Source: Streptomyces sp. NBC_01707 (GTDB lineage Bacteria; Actinomycetota; Actinomycetes; Streptomycetales; Streptomycetaceae). From it: a stretch of 64,000 bases of DNA. The notes under the pieces were generated by a model, which had not been told where the DNA came from, did not search any database, and saw only the letters and a list, made by a program, of their open reading frames with translations. Shown one piece after another: positions 55,068 through 63,574 of this stretch. A program made the translations under genes and the position numbers. Positions within the stretch are counted from its first letter, which is position 1. Each line of letters starts with the position of its first letter. The DNA lies in contig NZ_CP109190.1 of NCBI RefSeq assembly GCF_041438805.1, positions 5,270,001 to 5,334,000 of the forward strand, written 5' to 3'.

Positions 55068-56591
55068 ATGACGGCGACCACAGCCGCCCAGAACCGGCTC
55101 ACGTCCCCGGGCCACCCGCAGCGCTGGGTGATCCTCGGCGTCATCTGCCTCGCCCAGCTCACCGTGCTGCTCGACAACACGGTCCTCAACGTCGCGATCC
55201 CCTCGCTCACCCGGGAGCTGGACGCATCCACCGCCGACGTGCAGTGGATGATCAACGCCTACTCGCTCGTCCAGTCGGGTCTGCTGCTCACCGCGGGCAG
55301 CTCCGCCGACCGGTACGGCCGCAAGAAGATGCTGCTCGCGGGCCTCGCCCTGTTCGGTGTCGGTTCCCTGGTGGCGGGGCTCGCCCAGTCGTCCGGGCAA
55401 CTGATCGCCGCCCGTGCGGGCATGGGCATCGGCGGTGCACTGCTGATCACCACGACCCTCGCCGTCGTCGTCCAGATCTTCGACGACGCCGAGCGCGTGA
55501 AGGCGATCGGTATCTGGTCCACCGTCAACTCGCTCGGTTTCGCCGTCGGGCCGCTGATCGGCGGGGTCATGCTCGACCACTTCTGGTGGGGCGCGATCTT
55601 CCTGGTCAACATTCCGGTCGCGGTCATCGGCCTGGTCGCCGTGGTCCGGCTCGTTCCCGAGTCCAAGAACCCGCGCGGCGACCGCCCCGACGTGCTCGGG
55701 GCGCTGCTCTCCACCGTCGGTATGGCCGCTGTCGTCTACGCGATCATCTCCGGGCCGGCCCACGGCTGGGCCTCGGGCCAGGTCCTGCTCACGGCCTTCA
55801 CCGGGGTCGCCGTCCTCACCGGCTTCGTGCTGTGGGAGCTGCACATCCCGTACCCGATGCTGGACATGCACTTCTTCCTGAACCAGAAGTTCATCGGGGC
55901 GGTCGCGGGTGCGATCCTGGTGGCGTTCGGGATGGGCGGCTCGCTGTTCCTGCTCACCCAGCAGCTCCAGTTCGTCCTCGGCTACGAGCCGCTGGAGGCG
56001 GGTCTGCGTACGGCTCCGCTGGCGCTGAGTGTCGTCGTGCTCAACCTCACGGGCCTGGGCGCCAGGCTGGTGCCCAGACTGGGCACGCCCGCCACCATCG
56101 CCGCCGGGATGAGTCTGCTGGCCGCGGGTCTCGCCGCGATCGCACTGTTCGGCGGCGACGGCTACGGCGGCATGCTGCTGGGCCTGGTCGTGATGGGCGC
56201 GGGCATCGCTCTCGCCATGCCCGCCATGGCCAACGCGATCATGAGTGCCATTCCGCCGGAGAAGGCGGGCGTGGGCGCCGGGGTCAACGGCACGCTGGCC
56301 GAATGCGGCAACGGGCTCGGGGTCGCGGTGCTCGGTGCGGTCCTGAACTCCCGGTTCGCCGCCCTCGTACCGGCGGCGGTCGGCGCCGCCTCACTGCCCG
56401 CCGCCGTCGCCGCGGCGACCGGAGACGGGGAGCGGCAGCGGATCACCGATGCCTTCGCCTCGGGGCTGGAGACGAGTCAGCTGGTCGGAGCGGTGGCGGT
56501 GCTGGCCGGCGGTCTGCTCGCCGCGGTACTTCTGCGGCGGGCGGAGCGGGCAGAATCGGCCCAGGCGGACTCGGCCGCGGTGGCGGCCTGA
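55068..56591 (+). CDS. MFS drug transporter, DHA2 (14-helix) family
   Basis: 507 residues from ATG 55068, with AGGAG upstream. The first helix holds motif D1-like LLDNTVLNVAIPSLTREL; GSSADRYGRKKMLLAG is the cytoplasmic motif A loop; VGPLIGGVMLDHFWWGAIFLVN is motif C, the antiporter signature. The hydropathy fits 14 helices. It is likely a proton-driven efflux pump for hydrophobic drugs or an endogenous metabolite. A 10+10 inverted repeat overlaps its promoter region and a TetR gene lies 253 bases downstream. Confidence 0.93.
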   Translation: MTATTAAQNRLTSPGHPQRWVILGVICLAQLTVLLDNTVLNVAIPSLTRELDASTADVQWMINAYSLVQSGLLLTAGSSADRYGRKKMLLAGLALFGVGSLVAGLAQSSGQLIAARAGMGIGGALLITTTLAVVVQIFDDAERVKAIGIWSTVNSLGFAVGPLIGGVMLDHFWWGAIFLVNIPVAVIGLVAVVRLVPESKNPRGDRPDVLGALLSTVGMAAVVYAIISGPAHGWASGQVLLTAFTGVAVLTGFVLWELHIPYPMLDMHFFLNQKFIGAVAGAILVAFGMGGSLFLLTQQLQFVLGYEPLEAGLRTAPLALSVVVLNLTGLGARLVPRLGTPATIAAGMSLLAAGLAAIALFGGDGYGGMLLGLVVMGAGIALAMPAMANAIMSAIPPEKAGVGAGVNGTLAECGNGLGVAVLGAVLNSRFAALVPAAVGAASLPAAVAAATGDGERQRITDAFASGLETSQLVGAVAVLAGGLLAAVLLRRAERAESAQADSAAVAA

Positions 56592-56844
56592 GGGCTGCCC
56601 CCAGCCCTGGTGGTTCAGCGCGCGGCGTCGGATGCGGGTGTCACAAGGCGCAGGGACGTCCTCATGCGGGCGTATCCGGGCGTTCCGACAGCTCGGCGAG
56701 GTGCCGTGGCCGTCGTCGCGCGCCCGCCAGGGATCATGGGACGGGCTTAGCATCAGGCGGGGCGTACCGAACCGCATGAATCCGGTTACTGCGCACAGGG
56801 TACGGATCCGGTCCGTCCCGCCGGCAAGACGAGGAGAGTGCGCC

Positions 56845-57603
56845 ATGGTGTCCGCGGCCGACCGTGTGAACAGCCGTGCCCGGACCAGCGTCTGGTTGGA
56901 CCGGCGGACACCCTCGCGCAACCGCAGGGCCGATCATCCGGCCGGACTCGACCGCGAGAAGATCACCGCGGCGGCGGTCCGGCTGCTGGACGCCGAGGGA
57001 CTCGCCAAATTCTCCATGCGCCGGCTCGCCGCCGAGCTGGACGTCACCGCGATGTCCCTCTACTGGTACGTCGAGACCAAGGACGACCTGCTGGAGCTGG
57101 CCCTGGACTCGGTCTACAGCGAGATCGCACCTCCCCGGGAGGAGGCGCACTGGCACGAACGGCTGCGTGAACTGGCCACCACCTACCGGGAACTGCTGGT
57201 CCGGCACACCTGGGTGTCACCGCTCGCGGGTCACTTCCTCAACATCGGCCCGCACTCGATGCTGTTCTCGTACGCCGTCCAGGACGTGATCCGGGCGACG
57301 GGGCTGCCGCTGCGCAGGCAGACGGGAGCACTCTCCGCGGTCTTCCAGTTCGTGTACGGATTCGGCACCATCGAGGGCCACTTCGTGCAGCGCAGTGCGG
57401 AAGCGGGGCTCAGCCAGGACGAGTTCTTCCAGCAGGCGATGGGCACGATCCGGTCCCAGCCGCAACTCAGCCGGATCGTGGAGTCGTCGCAGGACCTGAT
57501 GGACGCCCGCGGCGGCGACACGGTCGAGGAGATGCGCGAGCGGGACTTCACCTTCGCCCTGGACCTGCTGATCGCGGGCATCGAGGCGATGCGGGACCGC
57601 TGA
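56845..57603 (+). CDS. TetR-family transcriptional regulator (TetR_C type)
   Basis: 252 residues from ATG 56845, with GAGGAG upstream. After a basic N-terminal extension of about 35 residues, the helix-turn-helix reads KITAAAVRLLDAEG then SMRRLAAELDVTAMSLYWYV. The C-terminal ligand domain (about 100-245) belongs to the TetR_C group, whose members often control efflux pumps. It follows the MFS gene on the same strand, and the inverted repeat at 55016-55047 is a natural target. Confidence 0.9.
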   Translation: MVSAADRVNSRARTSVWLDRRTPSRNRRADHPAGLDREKITAAAVRLLDAEGLAKFSMRRLAAELDVTAMSLYWYVETKDDLLELALDSVYSEIAPPREEAHWHERLRELATTYRELLVRHTWVSPLAGHFLNIGPHSMLFSYAVQDVIRATGLPLRRQTGALSAVFQFVYGFGTIEGHFVQRSAEAGLSQDEFFQQAMGTIRSQPQLSRIVESSQDLMDARGGDTVEEMRERDFTFALDLLIAGIEAMRDR

Positions 57604-57628
57604 GACCCTGGCTGTCCCGGTACGGCTC

Positions 57629-58579
57629 TCAGTACCCGCGCCCCACATCCACGGCCGTGTCCGGCACCCGGCCCTCCGCCATCGCGTCCCAGCACGCGGC
57701 GAAGTCGATGACGATGTCCTCGTCCGCCGTGATGCCCGCGGAGTGCGAGGTGACCACAGTGCGGGGCAGCTGCCAGCACCGGTCGCCGGTCCCGGCGGGC
57801 TCCTCGGGCAGTACGTCGAGCACCGCGCGTCCCACCGCACCGGTGTGCAGGGCGGCCTCCAGTGCTCGCATGTCCACTGTCGCGCCCCGGCCGACGTTGA
57901 TGAACGTGGCTCCGCCCATGCCCGCGAAACGGTCCGTCCCGAAGAAGCCGTCCGTCGCGGGGGTCAGCGGCAGCGTGGACACCACCCACCGCGCCGAGGC
58001 GAGCGACTGTGCGTCGTCGTCCGCCCCGACGATGCGGTCGAAGCCCGCCGATGCCGTACGCGCCCCGCGCCCGACGCCCACGGTCCGGATGCCGCACGCC
58101 CGCAGCAGCCCGGCGACGGCCGAGCCGATGCGACCGGTCCCGTAGATCAGGGCGGTGCGCCCGGTGGCGAGTTCGGAGGGGATACGGCGCCACTCGGCCC
58201 GTGCGTGCTGGGCGGCGAACTCGGGGACCGACTGGCAGTCGGCGAGCACCCAGGCCAGTACGTACTGGGCGATCCGCTCACCCATACGGCCCACCGTCCG
58301 GGTGAGCAACGCCCCGGAGGGCCACGGTCCGGCGCCGAGCAGGGCGTCCGTACCGGCGTTCACGCTGTGGAACCACACCAACGGCCCGCCCCGAAGAGCG
58401 TCCGGCAGCGTGGCCCCGACGCAGATGAAGGGCTCCTCCGGCGGTGTGCCGGAGAAACCCTGTTCCACCGGACGGCCGGTGATCCGCTCCAGGCCGCGGA
58501 CGACGGAGGGGCCGACGGTCGGTGCGGCCAGCAGCCGGGCCCGGGCGAGCAGGCCCGGCGCCGGAAGGTTCTCACTCAT
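57629..58579 (-). CDS. D-isomer-specific 2-hydroxyacid dehydrogenase
   Basis: 316 residues from ATG 58579. The NAD-binding domain shows ALIYGTGRIGSAVAGLL (GxGxxG), then FINVGRGATVDMRALEAAL and DVLPEEP. The catalytic trio is partly visible: the Arg near STLPLTPAT, the Glu in LPEEPAG and the His in VVTSHSAG. It oxidises or reduces 2-hydroxy/2-keto acids with NAD(P); the substrate is unknown. It is the last gene of a minus-strand group, 13 bases after the PPOX gene. Confidence 0.9.
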   Translation of the reverse strand: MSENLPAPGLLARARLLAAPTVGPSVVRGLERITGRPVEQGFSGTPPEEPFICVGATLPDALRGGPLVWFHSVNAGTDALLGAGPWPSGALLTRTVGRMGERIAQYVLAWVLADCQSVPEFAAQHARAEWRRIPSELATGRTALIYGTGRIGSAVAGLLRACGIRTVGVGRGARTASAGFDRIVGADDDAQSLASARWVVSTLPLTPATDGFFGTDRFAGMGGATFINVGRGATVDMRALEAALHTGAVGRAVLDVLPEEPAGTGDRCWQLPRTVVTSHSAGITADEDIVIDFAACWDAMAEGRVPDTAVDVGRGY

Positions 58580-58592
58580 CCCCGGACAGCGG

Positions 58593-59063
58593 TCAGTTGC
58601 CGGACGCCAGGTGGGCGGGGAAACCGCCCGTGGCAATGGGCCCCCAGCGCTCCGGAGTGATGCGGATGATCGACTTGCCCTGCTTCACCATCGCCGCCCG
58701 GTATTCGTCCCAGTCCGGGTGCTCCCCCGAGATGTTCCGGAAGTACTCGACGAGCGGCTCGACCGAGTCGGGTGCGTCGATCACCTCGGCGGAGCCGTCG
58801 ATCTGCACCCACGGCCCGTTCCAGTCGTCCGACAGGACGATCACGCTGACGCGCTCGTCCCGCTTCGCGTTACGGGTCTTGGCCCGTTCGGGGTAGGTCG
58901 AGACGACGATCCGGCCCGAGTCGTCGACGCCACAGGTCAGCGGGGAGCCCTGGGGGCGGCCGTCGGACCGGGTGGTCAGCAGGATCGCCCGGTGCCGGGG
59001 CCGCACGAACGCCAGCAACTCGTCGAGCTCCACGGCGGTGTTGGTCGCGATATTGGGTGCCAT
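58593..59063 (-). CDS. PPOX-class flavin/F420-binding protein
   Basis: 156 residues. A split beta-barrel of the pyridoxamine-5'-phosphate-oxidase-like class: RHRAILLTTRSDGRPQGSPL, RIVVSTYPERAKTRNAKRD and WVQIDGSAEVID. Many actinobacterial members use F420 instead of FMN; the family name alone does not fix the cofactor. The gene lies 9 bases after the YceI gene and 13 before the dehydrogenase gene, so it is probably in one operon with both. Confidence 0.9.
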   Translation of the reverse strand: MAPNIATNTAVELDELLAFVRPRHRAILLTTRSDGRPQGSPLTCGVDDSGRIVVSTYPERAKTRNAKRDERVSVIVLSDDWNGPWVQIDGSAEVIDAPDSVEPLVEYFRNISGEHPDWDEYRAAMVKQGKSIIRITPERWGPIATGGFPAHLASGN

Positions 59064-59072
59064 GACCGCAGA

Positions 59073-59888
59073 CTACGACGGCAGGGAGTCACCCTGCACG
59101 GCCTGGATGTCCAGCTCGACCCGGAGCGTCGTACCGATCGCCGAGATGCCGGCCTGGACCACCTGGTTGTAGTTCATGGCGAAGTCGTCGCGGCGCAGCT
59201 CGGCCGTGGCGCTGAACGCCGCGCGCGTCCCGCCCCACGGGTCGGGGCCGGTGCCGAGGTAGCTCAGGTTCAGGTCGACGTCTCGCGCGACACCGTGCAT
59301 CGTCAGCTCGCCGTGCACGGTCCAGCGGTCGGGACCGGCCGGGTCCAGCCCGTGGGAGCGGTACGTGATCTCCGGGAACCGGTCCGAGTCGAGGAAGTCC
59401 GCCGACCGCAGGTGCTTGTCCCGCATGTCGTTGCCGGTATCGATGCTGGCCGCGCTGATGATCGCGTCGACCCGGGACCGGTGGAGATCCTCGGCGATCT
59501 CGATCCGGCCGCTGAACTCGGTGAACCGGCCGTGCACGCTGGAGATCCCCAGGTGCTGCGCGACCGCGCCCACCGAGGAGTGCGCCGGGTCCAGCGACCA
59601 GGCACCCGGCGGCGGAAGCTCCACGCCGCCCTGGCGGGCCAGCACCACCGTGCCGGCCTCGACCCGGCCGCTCGCCGTGACGAGGGCGGTAGACGCGGCC
59701 GGGGCGTACCCGACCGCGGTCACGATCACCGTGTACGCGCCGGCGGGCAGCAGAGCGTCCGTCCGGACCGCCCCGTCCTCGTCGGCCGCGGCTCGCAGCA
59801 CCTGGGTGCCGGTCATGTCGGTCACCGTCACGACCGCGTGCTGGACGGCCCAGCCGTCCCGCGTCCGTACCTGTGCGCGAAGTCCCAT
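59073..59888 (-). CDS. YceI-like protein with N-terminal carboxypeptidase-regulatory-like domain
   Basis: 271 residues from ATG 59888, with AAGGAGA upstream. Residues 1-85 form a CarboxypepD_reg-like beta-sandwich (AQVRTRDGWAVQHAVVTVTD, GAYTVIVTAVGYAPAAS). Residues about 95-270 are a YceI lipocalin-like barrel: AWSLDPAHSSVGAVAQHLGI, FDDFAM-type strand LRRDDFAMNYN and GELTMHGVARDVDL. YceI proteins bind polyisoprenoids. No signal peptide is visible. The N-terminal domain is of the same type as the three fused to the neighbouring MFS protein. Confidence 0.9.
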   Translation of the reverse strand: MGLRAQVRTRDGWAVQHAVVTVTDMTGTQVLRAAADEDGAVRTDALLPAGAYTVIVTAVGYAPAASTALVTASGRVEAGTVVLARQGGVELPPPGAWSLDPAHSSVGAVAQHLGISSVHGRFTEFSGRIEIAEDLHRSRVDAIISAASIDTGNDMRDKHLRSADFLDSDRFPEITYRSHGLDPAGPDRWTVHGELTMHGVARDVDLNLSYLGTGPDPWGGTRAAFSATAELRRDDFAMNYNQVVQAGISAIGTTLRVELDIQAVQGDSLPS

Positions 59889-60044
59889 CCCGTTTCTCTC
59901 CTTGCTCCATGACTCAATGAGTCGGGCCCCGGGGCGGGGACGGCAGGCCGTCCCCTGCCTGCCGTCCCCACCACCGGGGCCCATTTCCACCGGGGGCAGC
60001 CTCTCCGCTCGAAGCGCTGTCCACCAGAGGTCTGTGCTACTCGA

Positions 60045-62528
60045 TCACTCGCCGGGGTGGGCGAGCTCGATGTCGTGGCCGTCGACCCCGCGACCGGCCA
60101 CGGTCAGCGCGCCGGCCACCGGCGGGTAGCCGGTCGCGATGACCGAGTACTCGCCCGCGTCCAGGTCGGCGAAGGCGTACGCCCCGTCCTCGCCGGTCGT
60201 CGAGGTGGCGACCACATTGCCCGCCGCGTCGACCAGCGTGACGCGGGCGTCCGGCAGCGGCCGCAGCGCGGCACCGGCCCGCACGACACCCTGGACCAGG
60301 GCGCCGGACTGCAGTGTGGCGTCGATCCGGGTGACCCCCTGGCCGCCGATCTCCACCGGAAGCGCCAGCGGACGGTACCCGGCGGCGTTCACCGCGACGG
60401 TCACCGCACCGGGCACCAGCTCGGTGAAGGTGAACCCGCCGTTCTCGGCGGACTTGCCGGTGGCCAGCACATCGCCGCGCACATCGGTCACGATGACCAT
60501 GGCACCGTCGACCGGAGAGCCGCTCTCGGCGGCCCGCACGGTCCCGGCCAGGCCACTCGTACCGACGAGCAGGATGTCGTACGACAGCTGCTCGTCGCCG
60601 ACGACCACGGTGGACGCCTGCGGCTGGAAACCGTCGGCGGACGCGATCAGGACGTAGCTGCCGGAGCCCGGCGCCTGCACGCCGTAGCTGCCGTCGGCCT
60701 GGGCGACGGAGCGCCCCAGCTGCCGGCCGCCCAGCGAGATCAGAGTGACGGCCGCACCGGCCACGGGCGCGCCCTCGGCGCCCCGCACCACACCGCGCAC
60801 CGCCGTGCCCGGCGTGGTTGCCACCGGAGCCTCGAGCGTGTCGACCGAGGTGACCCCGGCCGCTCCCTCGGCGACCAGCGCGGCGGCACCGGACGGGACC
60901 TCGGCGAGCACCGCGGCAGGAACCTCGGCCTCCGCCGGGGCGTCGTTCGCGGCGTTCGTCTTCAGCGCGACCTCCTTGATGAAGATCGTGATCAGGAAGG
61001 CGATCAGCGCCGCCGGAGCGGCGAACAGGAAGACGTCGCCGACACCGTGTCCGTAGGCGCTCTCCACGACCGTACGGAACGGTGCGGGCAGCTTGTCCAG
61101 GTCGGGGATGCCCCCGCCACCGGTACCGCCGTGGCCCAGGGCCGCGCCCTTCGGACCCAGGTCCGCGAGGCCGTCCTTGACGTAGTGGGTGACGCGGTTC
61201 GCCATGACGGCGCCCAGCGCCGAGACGCCGATCGCACCGCCGAGGGAACGGAAGAAGGTGACGACGGAGCTGGCCGAGCCCAGGTCGGACGGGGCGACCT
61301 GGTTCTGCGTGGCGAGCACCAGGTTCTGCATCATCATGCCGATGCCGAGACCCATCACGAACATGAAGATCGCGATGTGCCAGTACGTCGTGTCGTACCG
61401 GATCGTGCCGAGCAACCCGAGCCCGGCGGTGACCAGGAAACCACCGCTGACCAGCCAGGCCTTCCAGCGGCCGGTCTTGGTGATGATCTGACCGGAGATG
61501 GTCGACGAGAGGAACAGGCCGGTGATCATCGGGATCGTCATGACGCCGGACATCGTCGGCGACTTGCCGCGCGCCAGCTGGAAGTACTGGCTGAAGAAGA
61601 CGGTGCCCGCGAACATGGCGACACCGACGAACAGCGAGGCGAGCGAGGCCAGCGTGATGGTGCGGTTACGGAAGAGGCGCAGCGGGATGATCGGCTCGCT
61701 GGCCCGGGACTCCGTGAAGACGAAGAGCAGGACGAGAGCCAGGGAGCCGGCCAGCATCACGCCGGTCTGCCAGGACATCCAGTCGTACTTGTCGCCCGCG
61801 AAGGTCACCCAGAGCAGCAGCAGCGAGACGGCGGCGCTGATGAAGAACGCGCCCGTCCAGTCGACCTTGACGTCACGCTTGACGACCGGGAGCTTCAGGG
61901 TCTTCTGGAGCACGATCAGTGCGATGACCGCGAACGGCACACCCACGTAGAAGCACCAGCGCCAGCCCATCCAGCTGGTGTCGGTGATGACACCGCCGAG
62001 CAGCGGGCCACCGACGGTGGCGACGGCGAAGACCGCGCCGAGGTAGCCGCTGTAGCGACCGCGCTCACGCGGGGCGATCATCGCGGCCATCACGATCTGG
62101 GCGAGGGCGGAGAGACCGCCGACGCCGATGCCCTGTACGACACGGCAGGCGATGAGCATGCCGCTGCTCGTCGACAGACCGGCCACGATCGAGCCGGTGA
62201 CGTAGATGATCAGTGCTATCTGGACCAGCAGCTTCTTGCTGAACAGGTCGGAGAGCTTGCCCCACAGAGGGGTGGTGGCCGTCATCGCGAGCAGCGAGGC
62301 CGTGACGACCCAGGTGTACGCGGACTGGCCGCCGCCGAGGTCCGAGATGATCTCGGGCAGAGCGTTGGAGACGACGGTCGACGACAGGATCGCGACGAAC
62401 ATGCCGAGCAGCAGCCCGGTCAGTGCTTCCATGATCTGCCGGTGTGTCATCGGCGCGCCGTCGGGGGAAGCGGTTCCCCCGTGCTTGGCGTGGCCGCCCC
62501 GCACACCGGTGGGTGTGGTCGTAGCCAT
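60045..62528 (-). CDS. MFS transporter (14 helices) fused to three carboxypeptidase-regulatory-like domains
   Basis: 827 residues. The MFS part (about 30-530) is of the EmrB/QacA type: ILSSTVVSNALPEIISDLGG, TPLWGKLSDLFSKKLLVQ (motif A) and VGGPLLGGVITDTSWMGWRW (motif C). Three CarboxypepD_reg-like beta-sandwiches follow, at about 580-655, 665-740 and 745-825, each with GxVR..G.PV.GA.V and a GSY/GFQ or AGYRP strand. With 14 helices both ends should be cytoplasmic, so these normally extracytoplasmic domains would lie inside unless the topology differs. The marR gene lies 23 bases upstream. Confidence 0.92.
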   Translation of the reverse strand: MATTTPTGVRGGHAKHGGTASPDGAPMTHRQIMEALTGLLLGMFVAILSSTVVSNALPEIISDLGGGQSAYTWVVTASLLAMTATTPLWGKLSDLFSKKLLVQIALIIYVTGSIVAGLSTSSGMLIACRVVQGIGVGGLSALAQIVMAAMIAPRERGRYSGYLGAVFAVATVGGPLLGGVITDTSWMGWRWCFYVGVPFAVIALIVLQKTLKLPVVKRDVKVDWTGAFFISAAVSLLLLWVTFAGDKYDWMSWQTGVMLAGSLALVLLFVFTESRASEPIIPLRLFRNRTITLASLASLFVGVAMFAGTVFFSQYFQLARGKSPTMSGVMTIPMITGLFLSSTISGQIITKTGRWKAWLVSGGFLVTAGLGLLGTIRYDTTYWHIAIFMFVMGLGIGMMMQNLVLATQNQVAPSDLGSASSVVTFFRSLGGAIGVSALGAVMANRVTHYVKDGLADLGPKGAALGHGGTGGGGIPDLDKLPAPFRTVVESAYGHGVGDVFLFAAPAALIAFLITIFIKEVALKTNAANDAPAEAEVPAAVLAEVPSGAAALVAEGAAGVTSVDTLEAPVATTPGTAVRGVVRGAEGAPVAGAAVTLISLGGRQLGRSVAQADGSYGVQAPGSGSYVLIASADGFQPQASTVVVGDEQLSYDILLVGTSGLAGTVRAAESGSPVDGAMVIVTDVRGDVLATGKSAENGGFTFTELVPGAVTVAVNAAGYRPLALPVEIGGQGVTRIDATLQSGALVQGVVRAGAALRPLPDARVTLVDAAGNVVATSTTGEDGAYAFADLDAGEYSVIATGYPPVAGALTVAGRGVDGHDIELAHPGE

Positions 62529-62551
62529 TGAGTTCCTTGTCTTTGCTTCTG

Positions 62552-63073
62552 TTACACGGGTGTACGGGTGTACGAGTCGTCGTCGCTGTCGGCGAGCCGC
62601 AGACGGCACTCGTCGCTGTGCTTTCCGGGGGCGCACCCACCGGAGCCGCGACGGGCGAAACTGTCGCGCAGCCGGGCCAGCAGCGTGTTGAGCTGTCCGA
62701 CGTCGTCGTCGGACCATTCCTGAAGGTGATGGGCGAACATGTCGGTGACCCGCAGGTTCAGATCGACGAGTGCGTCGTCTCCCGCGGGGGTCAGCCGCAG
62801 GATGCGGGACCGTTTGTCCGCCGGGTCCGGAGACCGTTCTATCCAGCCGCGCTCGGCCACGTGGGCGACATGTCGGCTGGTCACCGACATATCGACGGCC
62901 AGCAGCTCGGCCAGTCTGCTGATCCGCATCTCGCCGTGCTGATCGAGGAGGGCCAGCACGGCGGCGGATCCGCCAGGACATTCAGCAGGCAGGGCGCGGG
63001 CGAGTCCGCGTTTGACGGCTCCGACGGCGCTGAGTTGCCGGGCCAGTTCTTCGTACTGACTCCGTGCGGCCAC
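62552..63073 (-). CDS. MarR-family transcriptional regulator
   Basis: 173 residues from GTG 63073, chosen for the GGGGGT upstream; GTG 63094 is possible. The winged helix is seen in MRISRLAELLAVDMSVTSRHVAHVAERGWIERSPDPADKRSRIL, the DxR wing included. A Cys/Ser-rich C-terminal tail of about 25 residues (SGGCAPGKHSDECR) is unusual and could be redox-sensitive. It is the first gene of the unit that continues into the MFS fusion. Two TTGC-N5-GCAA sites lie just upstream. Confidence 0.9.
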   Translation of the reverse strand: MAARSQYEELARQLSAVGAVKRGLARALPAECPGGSAAVLALLDQHGEMRISRLAELLAVDMSVTSRHVAHVAERGWIERSPDPADKRSRILRLTPAGDDALVDLNLRVTDMFAHHLQEWSDDDVGQLNTLLARLRDSFARRGSGGCAPGKHSDECRLRLADSDDDSYTRTPV

Positions 63074-63103
63074 GGGACCCCCAGACTGTTCCACTGCATG
63101 TTG

Positions 63104-63145
63104 TTGCTTAGGGCAACCATAAAACCTGTTGGTTGCTGCAGGCAA
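63104..63145. promoter_or_regulatory. Tandem MarR-type operator sites
   Basis: TTGCTTAGGGCAA at 63104-63116 and TTGCTGCAGGCAA at 63133-63145 are two TTGC-N5-GCAA half-palindromes 29 bases apart. Between and across them GCAACCA (63113-63119) and TGGTTGC (63130-63136) form another inverted repeat. They lie 31 bases before the marR start and suggest autoregulation. Confidence 0.65.
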
Positions 63146-63348
63146 ACGAAATCAGCCTTGCATAAGTAAAGGAACGCAAAAGGCTGCGTAGGGGCCGGGT
63201 CAAACGCCCAGCGTGCGCCCGGCGTACTTCGCGGCCGTGTGCATCGCGCCACAGCCCGAAGCGGTTCACCGGTTCTCCGTCTCCGGCGCGGGGCCTTCAC
63301 CGACCCGGGGGTTGGGCGGTACCCCCGAGTTCGCTAGGGTCCTGGCCC

Positions 63349-63558
63349 ATGGCACACAACCCCCATGCCCCCCAGGGCCCCGAGGGCAACTACGACCCGG
63401 CGGGCAGCACTCAGATGTTCCGCGCCTTCGTCGACGAGGGCGAGCCGCAGCGTCGGCAGCAGCCCGCCGCGTCGTCCGGACCGAGGACCGGGGTGATCGT
63501 CGCCGTCGTCGCGGTGGTTGTCATCCTCGGTGCGATCGCCTGGCTCGCGCTCGGCTGA
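63349..63558 (+). CDS. Small single-helix membrane protein
   Basis: 69 residues. A hydrophilic N-terminus rich in Pro, Gly and Gln (about 1-45) is followed by one C-terminal transmembrane helix (VIVAVVAVVVILGAIAWLAL) and only one residue after it, a tail-anchor layout. Codon bias is strongly streptomycete. It converges with the truncated secreted-protein gene. I recall small conserved actinobacterial proteins of this form without assigned function. Confidence 0.75.
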   Translation: MAHNPHAPQGPEGNYDPAGSTQMFRAFVDEGEPQRRQQPAASSGPRTGVIVAVVAVVVILGAIAWLALG

Positions 63559-63574
63559 CCTGGCTCTCCATCCG

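Noticed and set aside
60057..62531. An 824-codon plus-strand frame opposite the MFS fusion
   Set aside because: Composition is Gly/Arg/Asp/His-rich without domains. It is the shadow of a gene with clear MFS motifs on the other strand.
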